A stretch of DNA of 64,000 nucleotides from Blastomussa wellsi (Eukaryota > Cnidaria > Anthozoa > Scleractinia > Plerogyridae), in assembly GCA_947652115.1 (NCBI GenBank), contig OX393573.1, forward strand, positions 10,694,394 through 10,758,393, given 5' to 3'. Numbering within the stretch: position 1 is the stretch's first letter; every line of letters begins with the position of its first letter. The notes beneath the pieces are model-generated. The model ran no database searches, was not told where the DNA came from, and was given only the letters and a program-made list of their open reading frames with translations. The position numbers and the translations under genes are program-made. Positions 23,112 to 35,500 of the stretch are shown here, piece by piece.

Positions 23112-25290
23112 GGGAAAATTATTTCATCGTTCAATACTGAGTATATGTTTCCTGTAAGAAGTACAATTTAGACTTGGATTTTAAGATACGAAAGAATGCT
23201 CCTTTTACCTTGATCAGTAATTCCTCTTACATTAAGCGATGTTAAGTCATAAATTACCTTTTTTTACATGCAGAAAGCCTGGAAAAAAGATCGTTATTAA
23301 GCCAGAAAAATTTTATTAACTTTGGAAACTGAAATCTCCGCACGTTTTCTTCACGCTTTTGCATAAAAAGAGAAACATCAGTTGCTAAGTAACGTACACG
23401 TGTTGTATGCTGTTTCCTTGCTTTCCTTCCACGCCTAGGGAGGAACCGTGACGTGGCATTTTAATTGACGTTAACAACAATAGCTTGTTGACTTTCTGGA
23501 ATTACAGCGACCTTCAGCCAGTTCGAGACCTGGTTTGCGACCTCCGTTACGTTAGCTCGGTTATTTCATCAGAGGTTATTACAGTGCACAAATTTAGCTT
23601 GTCCCAGCCTAGTGAAGGCTTCTGACTAACAAGACAAACGTCTTTTCTCGTCATCATTTCTTCTTCTACGTCTCGATTATCGTAGCAATTGCTACTGACA
23701 TTATAAAATTACTTGTAGGGCCTTGAAAGATTGAAGGCTTGTCAACAGTGTGCATCGATGGTAATCTGACGAGGTAAGATCCCACTCTCGTTTCTTATTT
23801 CAATTATTTTTCGGTTTTATGGGTAGGTCACAAGCCGAATATTTATTTAGACAAAGTACTTGTTGAAACAATCGATCAACTTATGCCCAGACATTTGTCA
23901 CCATGTTTCTCTGGCAGAGCGTCTCGTCTATTTCAGTCGAGATTCGCCGCATCACGATGTTTAAAATCTTCTTAGTTTTCCTCGCGAAAAACTTGCTGTT
24001 GCATTTATTTCTAAATTAAACTGTTTGTTTGTGCTGGAGTTTGTGCCATCGCCATGCAATGATTTTAGCGGCATATCACCATACGCCACGGTGAACTGAA
24101 GCCTGCGAATACAGCCGTCTTTCTTCGATCTCGCTGGCTTGACGGCTGTTTTCGCAGACCAGGTGAACGGGCGAATTGTAGACTCAGTCCACACTGAAGG
24201 TTATTTGATTTTGAAACAGTAAATTAAAGTGCCGTACGTAATATATAGATTTAGCCAAGCCTAAAGGCGGAGCTCCATATATTTTCACTGGTTCTTAATT
24301 GTTTGAGAAAATCATCTAAATAGAGGACATTACATGGCCGCGCGGAGATACGAAATTCCTCTTTCGCGCGAAAGCTCACCTGGTATTTCACTGCTGTTTA
24401 TATAATAAATAAAAATACTAGCGTATTCAACTCCGCAAGAAAGATTTCTTTGGCGAAAACAACCAGAATGAATCGCCAACTCCAATAACTGAAATTCCGC
24501 CGAGGATGGCCATGAAAAACTGCAAATCCAAAAAGATCTCGAACCTGAGCCTGCGATACAATGAAAAACCAGTGCTTAGTCAGCAGTCAAGATGTAAACT
24601 CGATGAGCCCTAACCCGAGCCCGCGATACAGTCATGGGATACTGGTCAGTTTATACCTTCTTTTGACAGCTGTCAATTGACCATAACGTGGCAAAGATGT
24701 AAGTTTATGGTAACCTTTTAAAATGTTAACCAGGTCGAACTCTCTGTGATAGAAATCTGCAAGACCACTGCAACAAACCGATGAGAAGTGCCGTATTACT
24801 TGTAGACCTGGATCAGTAAATTATTCACAAAGCAGACTGGAGTATCCTGGCCCCGATATATATTGATATTTGGGGCGACGTCCTACGTACGTTCGTATTT
24901 TGTACGCGCCCGCGAGTCGTGCCGCTTGCCATTTTGACCATGAAAAATGAAAGGCATGGTTCTCCTGTTTGTACTTTGTATGCGTGCTTGGCTCTCCTGT
25001 TTCTATGGGTATAGGGCCCCGCACTGCGGCCCACGCCCTTCGGGCCGCCGGCGCACCGCTACGAATATGAATGCGACCATTCTCTCTCTTCCTTTTCTGT
25101 ATATTATACACAAGAAATTAAACAGCTGGTAGATTTCAGGAGCGTCCCGCGATCGATCACATTGCTGTAGCACAAGGTTCTTATCTCTTGGGCCTGGAAC
25201 AGACAAATCCGTTTTTTGTCGTTTTATAACTGCGTAAGTTCCAGTTTTTTTCTCGTAAGATACTGAAAATCACCGCCCTATTACTATTGT

Positions 25291-25337
25291 TGTTTTTGTT
25301 GTTGTTGTTGCTGTTCGCTATCGTTGTTGTTGTTGTG
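25291..25337 (+). repeat. GTT trinucleotide microsatellite
   Basis: TTGTTGTTTTTGTTGTTGTT and GTTGTTGTTGTTGTG with one interruption. Confidence 0.7.
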
Positions 25338-26591
25338 TGTGCATATTTTCAACTCGTTCCCCATGTCCCAAGAGTCCCCAAGGTGTGGCCAATTGTTTCG
25401 ATTCAAACAGCATGCATTCCTATCGTTTCTGAGATCCAGTAAAACCCGCGAACTGGCTCCCTAGTGGGGGATTGAGAGGAAAATTTTGATCGATGCTACC
25501 CCTTATCCTTTTGAGTTTTAAAGTCCTCAAAGTGATCAAAATGTTGTTTCTCCTAGTCAATCAAACATTGTCCAGCAGTAGATGTCAACCAAGCCAACCT
25601 GTAAGGTTGTTATTAACTTGTCCTACCGCTAAATTCTCACTACTCACGTGAAGTGTAACGTGTGGCATTTAGTAAGGAGAACAGAAATTTCGAACTTCAG
25701 ACCAAAACTTGATTGATCGACTGGTACAGGACGAAATCTCAAGATTTGACAAAAAACCGTTCTGTTAGCACAAGTCGGCCGTTTTGCATAAATATTATGG
25801 GTAACGCATCAGCGAGTCTAGGGCAAAACGTTCTTTCTCAAAATACGGGCTCTGTGTCTTTGTCGCTTTGCTGTAAATTAAAATCTTTAATGCTCTCTAA
25901 TCAGGCTTCGCGGCGTATTGGGAAGACCCTTGACACTTGCGGCTTTCTAAAGAACGTTCGTACAACATCAAATAAATTTATGTTAATTTCTTGTACCCGT
26001 TGTTTTTGTACATGTACCCTTGAAATATACGGAAAAAAAGTTTCTGGAAATTTAAGCAAGTTTCCCATAAGGTCTCTGATGAAAGAAACAATTAACAGCC
26101 CCTGTAGTGAATTCTTTATGAATAGAATAGAAAGTTTCTACCAAAGGTGTCTCACTGTAGGATGTTCGCTATCAATGTATATTTACTTAAAAAGCAAGTG
26201 TTTGGCCCGTATTTAAACAAAAGGCAAAATTGTTCCAAACAATCTGAGGGATTAGTAGAGATTACGGTGCAAATAATTTTGTGTTTTTCCCGCAACCTGA
26301 GGAAAAGGAATTTTAAAACTTGCTTGACTGCCATGTGGAAACGTCACCAATGGGTGGTGAAAGGTAGATTAACACATCGAAAGCACAATGCCTTGGTATT
26401 ACGTTTCAGTTTCAGTAGGGAGTCCCTGCAACGCTTGAAAAGGTCAACAAAGGAAAACACACAGCGACACTGCATTGTCAATTCCATGCGAGTTTTCCAC
26501 AGCGAGGCTACCACAGATTTTTATCAACAAAGATACTAAATCACGCGGGGCTCATTCGTTTAACCACGAAAGCGAGTTTCCTCGAGAAGCC

Positions 26592-29500
26592 ATGAGTGTC
26601 TCGGACATCAGCGCTTGTCTGGGCGATTCGAATGGAAACAATTTAAAACAGGGTAGTCTTTTGTTGAGTATTTATGGTTATGCATCTTATCCTGGTAAGT
26701 GTGTCAGTTTATAACATTTGGTAAGTTCCTTGCGGGATGCTGTTTAAATGTTTGCGTGTTTCATGCAGACAATAGAACACGAGATTTGAAGAAAGTCCCT
26801 TCATTTATCCTGACTTGATTGTCCCACCAAGACGAAAATTGTGTTCATTTCTTTGCTTCAGTTTTCCTTGTAGTTTAGTTTCCGCTTAAGCTGCTGTGAA
26901 AATCGTTCTTCGTTCCTACGTACATTACACCGCACGAATTTTAATACTTATTGTCATAACACAAAGATCTGAACAGTTCGCAATCGCTCCAGGGTGAACA
27001 TGCTACGCAATGACCACGACTAAATGCAGTAATTTTGATAACAATAAGGGTCAATTTCATAACGCTGTTTTACTATAAGAGAAGTTGCAAGTTTAAAACT
27101 AGCCCAATAGTTTAATTGCACATAATTTCATTTTGCTTTTGAGCTATTTTTTTTGGTTAAATTCACATTTCGTGACAAGCACCATCAACCAGTCACTCGA
27201 AGGTGTGAATCTGTAATGCCTTAATTATTTTAAGCTGCCGGTTAGCACCGAACCTCAAACATCGTTAGCGCCTTGTTTCCGTTCAAGGTTAACGGCACGA
27301 TTTTATTCAGTCGTTTCTCTTTAGAACGTTGCATCATTTCAATGGTATAGCTTGTTCCTTTAGATGATTGACTAGCTTTTGCCAAAAACAACAATGATCG
27401 AATCCGCATGAAAAGATAAGTGTAAAAAGAATTTCAAGGGAGGATGATTTCGCTTTGTGTTTCCTTTTCCAATTTCCGATAACATATAACTAGCTGACGG
27501 AGAACGGAACAACAACAACAGCGGAAATGACATGTGAATGACATCCGCTGAATACCTGTAATTTGTTGTAAGCTATTAGTCTATCTCAAAGTACAATTCT
27601 GAAATGAAATCTACAAGCATAGAAAGTGGCTTTTTAGAGTTATTGCCACCAAGGTTAATTTTAAGGTTAATCGAGTGTGTCAGCATAATCGCCACACATG
27701 TAAAAGCTACTTTACAGAACGCAAACAAAACAGAGGCCCTGTCGGCTGCAACTTAAGCCTTTCTTCTCGTCCTCTTCAATTTACACGGTAACACACTTTA
27801 TCTGTGGATTCTGTATGTGCTTCGAGACGCAACATGCAGATAAAGATCTGATTGTTATCGCGTGTTATCTCTTTCTGGTCTCGATCTCCGCTGTCGTGCA
27901 TGCACGCCATCCGTCTTATGTTCGCGTGCTTTTATTCAAAACACGTGACATTTTAGTCAATCATTTAACAGGGCTGAGTACACGTTGGGTTGGAAAGGGG
28001 AGTCAGACTGGTTCAAGATGTCCTAGCGTTTTTTTCGGTCATTGATACATACAAAAATGTCATATGGATTACTAATTTATCATCGTCAGATGGTCAAAAT
28101 TGATTATCGTTATCATGCCTGATGAATGAAGTCAACTTTGGCATTAATAAAATTGCCTTCAAATCTCAGGAAACCTTGAAATTTTTGTTTACGAAGGAAG
28201 AAAAACACCAAAGAACTTGACAAGGATGGCCTTGAATGAGGAGTATTGAGAAGGATTTTAATTGACAAATGTGAAATATTTAGGATAAACTGTTCAAAAT
28301 TTGTCGACCGTGACAGAGATCTTTAAAAAACTATCTCCCTTAAAAAACTATCTCCCTTAATTACACATAAACGATTGCCATAGCAACACTAGCTTTTGGT
28401 AATCACAATAGAGATTTGTCGATGACTACAGGTTTTCTGCTACTGTAGGGTACTGCTCGCATATATGAAACTGAATTTGGCATTACCTATATACTCACCT
28501 GGGTGGCCTGCGTAGCTGGCGGTTTATTTTGGTAGAACGCTTGATCAAAACAAGCAGCGAAAGTTGCGAAACCGGAAGCCGAAAGGACCTGAGGGAGAAT
28601 TCGCCTCTCAGTTTCCCGGCTTTCAAATGCTTGTTTCAGTCGAGCGCGCTACCAAAATAAACCGCCAGCTACGCAGGGTCTAGGCACCTTAGCGTATTAA
28701 CCACATAGGCGTACGGGACGGGGGGTGGGGGGGGGGGGGGTTGGGCAAATTTTGGGCAACTCAGATTTTTTTGGGCAGCAAGAGAAATTTGGACAAGGAA
28801 ACATGGGAGAATGTTTTGGGCAATTGGTTCACCGCCACCCCCCCCCCCCCCCAGGCCCGTACGCTTATGCTTATGCTTAAGAATGGTCCAACCCAGTGCT
28901 GGGATCCAGATCGTTCGATCCTGAGGCCAGCAACTAAATACAAAAACTAGATAAACTTGAGATTAATTTCGAACAGCACTATTTGTGATGCACGTACACC
29001 AACCAAACCCGTTTTTCTGTTTTTTTTTTTTGGTTTTGTAGCTCCAACACCTGTAGCAACTGGGCTAAAAAAACGAGCTCTCGGGCGATCCAGCAGTCTT
29101 GGGATTATCGAGAACACCAAGGGAAGATCATTACATTCTTCAGCTCTCGCCGAAGAAACACATCAAAGTAAGTATTTTTTTGGAATTGTTTGCCCTTCAT
29201 ATAGACAAGTCTTGAATGTAATCTTTTCCTAACGTTAACCGTACACGTTGCTTTGCTTTCTTTATACTTCTTACAAGCTTTCAGTTGTCAGTTTTCCCTT
29301 CGATTTCAGGTAATTTTTTTTTCTCTTTGTGGAAATAACTTATGCACAGCTGAACCTTAATCCGAAGGCCATTCTGGCGAAAGATTTATTTGTTTATTTA
29401 ACTTTTACTTTTCTTAGTCGGAATTTTTTCCGAACAGCGCGCGTTCTCATTGGCTGCTACTTCGAAGGCACATTTAACATAAAAACTGTTTCCCGCCAAA

Positions 29501-32500
29501 AGTCCCCGGCTCAGCGGACGGCGAATGATATAGAAAACCCTGTCCAGTGCTAGACTTTCAGAAAAAAATCTTGGGGCCAGCTGGCCCCCAAGTTTTCATT
29601 TTTTGTAGCCAGAACAAGTATTCTGGTTACCAAAAATTATATTTAAGAATTAATGGATTTAGTTGTGTGAAGGATAACGGATTATCGTTAGTGTACGTTT
29701 TCCCAAAGAAGATAGTCACCTATCTTGGGGGCCAGGTTGGCGACCAGGGGTGAAAATTTGGTCGCCACTGAGTAAAAGCTGGGCGCATTGGCGACCCCAC
29801 GGGTCGCAACGTCGAGCCCTGCTGTCCAGCGAAGACAAATGGCCATTATAGGATTTATTTGGGATTGAACTGCCTCAAGGGTGTGAGCGTTAGTAGACTG
29901 TTGGTTCGACTGTGTATCGTGAATCTCAAGAGATGAAATTTGCAATGCTGACGATTGACATTTAGCAAGAAAATTTTGTCAGAACACCACTTACCACTTC
30001 AACCCTCGATTTCCAGAACAGATATCAGTTTGCACTGCCCTGCAGATGGGAGTAATTCTAATCATAAGTGGAATATAAAGATAACGCTATTCATTGTCTT
30101 CTAAACGTGTCCTTGTGTACGAGGCATGTAGAGGTATCCTTAGCTTAAGAGCATAAAAAGTGGTGTTATCCGTGCTAATTCGGGGCCAATGTATCCAGGT
30201 AGACTGACAGGGCCTATAACCACGGGGGGTGACAGCTCTGACAAAGGCTGTTTGAGCAGTACCGTATGGAAATAAAAATCCTCCCGAAAATCTGGAATAT
30301 CGTCCCGAATATTTGGGAGAAATTCCCCCCAAAATCTCAAAATTCCCGAAATTTTGACTTCACTACTTCGTGTTTCCCGGAGAATTTTCCCAGTCGCCCG
30401 ATTCCCAGAAAAATCTTCAGATTCCCGGAAGAATTTTGGATTTCTCCCGAAACAGCCCTTCTTAGGGTTGACACCCCCGTTAAAACCACCAGCGTGGCGT
30501 GAAGAGTGGTTCGCGTACCGAGTTAGTTGAGTTGGTCTTCATACCTGGCATTGATAGACAAGGCAGTCAATAAAACCTTATCTAGACAAGTGATATGGAT
30601 ATAAAATGTGGATATGTCGCAGACCTTGACAGTGTCTATTTAACAAATAGATTCCATGTTGTCGTGTGTCTGTTCAGTTATAGATCACTGATGTGGACGA
30701 GGCGACTGGTGTTCTTACAACATTTTGATGTCTTCTGTGATCTATTAATGAACAGGTCGAGAAGCACGGCAACATTGAATCTATCTGTTTTTGTGTAACA
30801 AAGAAACAAAATACATACGTCATCAGTGCGTGTGTCCTTTAATAGATCATAGGTAGGAACCAATGAAAATGCGTCCATAATTTCGCTTAGTATATGTATA
30901 AAGTTACGGGCCAATATTTCCAGACAATGAAGACCGCTTCTGCAGATAAATCATTCAGACATATGCTGTTTTGAGCTAAAAACTGCAGGTAAAATTTCAC
31001 GGTGTTTTTAATTAATTTACATGCTAAAATGTACTGCAATTTGCTAACGGCAGCAGGGTAGGGGTAGGGTGCATGTACAAGTCTAACTAATTGCCCGTCG
31101 TGATGTACTCCTACGAAAGGGAGGCACAACCTTTAATTGATCGACTGCATGCAATAGTTTATTACACGCAACGGTATAAAAACAATGAATTGTAGAATAG
31201 GAAACTGGTGCCCAACTCCCACTCCTCCTTTACTCACCGCCTACTCTAAGCTGGCGCAACGAAATTTTATTGATTTCCTTTTAAAGGAACGCCTCCTTTC
31301 ACGAAGTGCAGGAGTTTGCTAATTTACTTCTCAACATCGATCCCACTCACATATCAAAAGTTGAAGTCATTATATTAGTGGTGGTGAATTTACCATAATA
31401 ACGATCAGAAAAGAGATCAACATTCAAATAAATGTATCAGATTCTTTTGGAGTTTCAACCTTCCAAGTTCTGCTCACAGTAGACAAATTCTGAAATTCTG
31501 GACTGAGTGATGTGATAGAAGTATCGAAGTGTGCGTGACAAGTGATATTTCGCGTTGATATACTGCAATCCAATGGACGCCCGGCGTGTGGTTTTCCCAG
31601 TCTGCAAGCCACTGGGCAATCCTAAAGGTGGTTCCACTGTCGCGTTATTTTTTACGTGCGTAAATAAAATTGTAGACGATGTATCTTGCGTTCACGTTTA
31701 TGCAAGCCGTTCATACAATGTCTCTAAATTTTTTACGCACGTAAACGCACGTAAAAAAACACGCGACAGTGGAAACCCACCTTGAGTTTAATTTTCTGCA
31801 ACCTTAAACGCGTTTGTCGCACTTGTAAATAACCACAACGCTTCTGTTTTGAAACATTTATACAATCTACCTTTTGATTTCTTCGTTACAATGCATTATT
31901 TACACTTCACACAGCCGGAGGAATTCTAAATCTAGCGAAGGGCTAAAAATGCAATCCTAAATTTAATTCTCTAATCAGTTGTAGTTCAGAGACTCTATAA
32001 TCTTTCAAGTGTTTGCCGCATCTCCGTTAAGGTGGATTTCCACTGTCCCGTATTTTTTTACGTGCGTTTACGTGCGTAAAAAAAATTTAGAGACAATGTA
32101 TGAACGACCAGCGTAAACGTGTACGCAAGTTTTCCATACATCGTCTCTAATTTTATTTACGCACGTAAAAAATTACGCGACAGTGGAAATCCACCTTTAA
32201 ACGTTATGGCCTGCTGTCTCGAAACATTACCAAAATTCGCTATTTACGATACGTTTCCTTTTGTTCTCGTTCTTGGCAAACAGAAGTTAACCATGGTTTA
32301 CAAGTGGTTGTTGCGCACATGGTTGGTGCGGGTTGGTGGACTGTTTATGCAAATGTAACTCCGAGGGTGTTGCAGGTGCGTAGCACGTGCAATGGGTGGT
32401 AAGGGCCGGCGCAGGTGACGCGCTTGGGTAGCGGAAGTTTAGCGCACAGGTTGGCTTGATTGTAGCATAATGGTAGCAAATGGTAAAGTCACTTCACGCG

Positions 32501-35500
32501 CGCATTCTGTATACAAACCTCGGTTCTAGTTCGCGGTATAGCTCTTTGTAAGCGTTCAGTGGCAGAAGCTAGTTTGTTGGTGGCCCTCGGATTTTCGTCG
32601 GATTTCCTGGCCGGTTTACGTCTCTTTAAACAATCATGTTCAGCCTCAAGATTTCTAAAATTCAAATTAAACGTTACGCATATTGGCACTTGTCAAAGAA
32701 AGCTGGCATTTTTGCAGATTACTTAATTAGATAGTGTTTCGTGATTTTGAATATGCAAGAATGATCTAGAAAGCTCTCCACAGGCTAAAATGTAGCTAAA
32801 ACTTGTAATAACTCTCTTCATTTTGTGGGCATTTTGCCACTGTTGTTTCCCGCCTCGTCGGCATTTGCAAAAGAAGTTTACAAGGTCAGTAAATATCAGT
32901 ATTGGTTACCCGAAACTCCTTTGCACTACTGACTTGTAAATGCAAAGCGCATTAGTGTATCCCTGTTTCACCGTTTTGAAATAACCGAGCACAACGCGAC
33001 AGATACTTCAGGGGCACCCGACGAGTCTGTTCCTCGCTTTATCTGCTCCACAGCGCAAATGTTGCTGGCTTGCAAAATGTTGTTGGTCTTCTCATGGGAG
33101 TTTTCTACTGAAAAAAATACTATTTTTGCACTGGCCGATTGAAAATCGGAAGCGCGACTGAAGAAATTTCTCGACGAAGACAAAAGAGTGTATTTCGACG
33201 GTGTTCAGTGCCATTTCCACGCGATTGTTATTTGTTCTAATTGCTGGCTGTGAACAATTTATGGATCATGCGCTGGCAAAAAGGAACAGATACATTTTTT
33301 CCCAGGAACAATCAAGGACACCAGCCCTGTAAATGTTTTAATATCATAAAAGAATGCATTTTAGCACAGTTTGTTCCCATATTCTTTCTTATTGGTGTAG
33401 ATGGCTTCAAATTCATATTACGTACTGTTAAAGTGAATACAATGTACTGAAAGGCTGCACAAGTGGTTCCCACTGAAAAATCTTTCGGAAGTGGTTCGAG
33501 ACAAAGCCGCAAGCGAGTTATTAGGTGTGGTTCTAATATCGTTGATGAAACGATACGCCAAATATCACCAATATATAGATTTCACAATAGCTTGTGCAAT
33601 AAACTTTCTTTCAAAAGCTTTTAATTCCGGCTTAGGGAATGAAAGAGCAATTGCCCAATTATAGTTATTAGTTTTGTTCGCAGTTCCGAGCTTACGTATA
33701 CCGAAGATATTATCCGCTATTTAAAACAAAAGGCCGATTAAAATCCATTGTGGTATCGTGATTTGTGTTTATATTAAAATGCCGCCACGTAAATGCCCGC
33801 TCATAGGCTCAACACAAGGCGTCATCCATTGCTTATTTTTTCCTTCAAGTTTGTCTCAGTTCCAACGGCTAAAATCCTGAGTTATTCAACACAAATGCTT
33901 TTAAAATGATCACCGCTTCGAAGGCTCCTACTCTTTTGGGTGTGGCTAAATGTTCAGAAGTGAAAGCGTTATGTTTTGAAAGTCGCTTTTTTTAATTATA
34001 ACCTTATTAAGGTTAAAGCTTGTTTGTTTAGGCCTTGTTTTCGTTCCATAAACCGTGAATATATTGATATCAAGTTTCTCGTTTCAAATTCTTGTCCAAA
34101 AGATAATTGAAACTGTTGTTCCCCATTTTGCCCGCTGCATAGGGTAGACGCTCTTTGTACCTATTTTTTTTGCTTACTTACCCTGGTCCCAGAGATAAAC
34201 CTTTGAGGCGTTGACTCGTTTTCGCCGCTTCGCGGCTCTTTGGTTGAAAAATATGGAAAGAGAAATCCTCTGGAACCAGAGTATTGCTCACTTTGCAGGA
34301 AAGTAGATTTCAAAACGCACTGAATCGATAACTTTGCCGGATGGGTGATCCATATTTTCCGCCAATTACAAAACTACATAAGGATATACGAAAGATTTGT
34401 TGTATACGAGGAACTCAAAACAAATTATAATGATATTTAATTTTAATTTAATTAACGCTTTAGTTTTACTCAATACGGTCTGATTAGTAATTTCTATTTA
34501 ATTGTTCTAATATAATAGCCTTGCCTCAATGCGCACTAATAATTTGTTTAGAACACCTCCGCTATGAACAAAATTATTTATGGTCATTTTTTTTTTGCAT
34601 GATGTCGATCGAGGTATTTAATGGTCAATTTGGCCTGAAAACGGCGTTTTGCCATGCCATGATTTTACATCCAGTCCAGGGAAACTTTATCCGGCTATCA
34701 AAACGTCATTACTTTTGTCAATACTTCTAGAAGTCGATCTGAGATGATTTTAACAGTTAGCAAGGTGCGGAAGCTAGAAAACATTGTCATCACAATGATA
34801 GCTTACGGCTTAAAAATGTCGTTCAGATGTTCATTGATAAGGCCTCAGGAAATAACTCGGATGAAATCAAGTACTTTCTTCATTTTCCTCTGTTGAGAAA
34901 AATTATCTTTTTCATTAACAATTTCTTCCTGGTCATAATTTGCTAAAATAAATTAAGACGATCTGTTGACAGAAAAAAATTACGATAAACAATGGTAGCC
35001 ACTTTCAATTAGCATATGACATTTCTTTCAAGACCAAAAAATACATGAATATTCAACGCTATATTAATTTTCGGCGGACTAATCTGTGATCTGCATGTGT
35101 ATTGTTTGCTGGTAAAAATATCATACGCCTCGCTGACAAGAGGACAGCGTTAGGGTTGCAATCGCGTTTTAATTGCTCAAAGTTTCACGGATACCGCTTG
35201 TAACCGGCGCGTTTCTGCGCGGCAATCGAGAGAATCCATCGAGCGTTTCTTGCTGTGAGTGTCAAGGGAAATAGTTCATCTCTCACTGGTGTGACAACAG
35301 CCAGTTGTTCGGTGAGTAGAAATAGTCTCGAGTGCGTGGAATTGCGGGTGTAGCATTTGTAGTTATGTCAAAAATGTTTGACTGCCGCATCGTTGAATTT
35401 TATTGAGTACAGGTATCGGATATTTTCTCTTCCTTTCGCACGCCCTTTTGCTGTCCGCTGAGCTCTTCGTTCTAGGATCAATACAAATCGGTCGATTGTG

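Larger units (their letters stand above)
20207..26591. other. Intergenic region between gene 2 and gene 3
   Basis: 6.4 kb without a supported host gene. It holds MITE, SINE and LINE remnants listed separately, a direct duplication near 24541-24640 (GAGCCTGCGATACA / GAGCCCGCGATACA), and two overlapping ORFs at 25713-26539 (167 and 130 codons) with no recognisable domain. These last may be 5' UTR of gene 3, as they end just before its ATG. A donor-like GACGAG|GTAAGA at about 23775 could end a non-coding exon. Confidence 0.35.
26592..29167 (+). other. N-terminal exons 1-2 of gene 3
   Basis: Exon 1 (26592-26694) encodes 34 residues ending IYGYASYPG; exon 2 (29042-29167) encodes a basic Ser-rich stretch ([20 protein letters not shown]) with a possible basophilic kinase site RSSS. 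Both end in phase 1, like all exons of genes 1 and 2. No CARD is encoded here. This is the least certain part of the model, as nothing in the domain pattern ties it to the coil. Confidence 0.5.

Noticed and set aside
24821..25206. Overlapping ORFs on both strands with GC-rich centre
   Set aside because: No domain, no splice context, and frames open on both strands at once; probably a repeat.
25713..26539. 167- and 130-codon ORFs before gene 3
   Set aside because: Composition is not protein-like, no motif, and they end just before the gene 3 start; more likely 5' UTR or chance.
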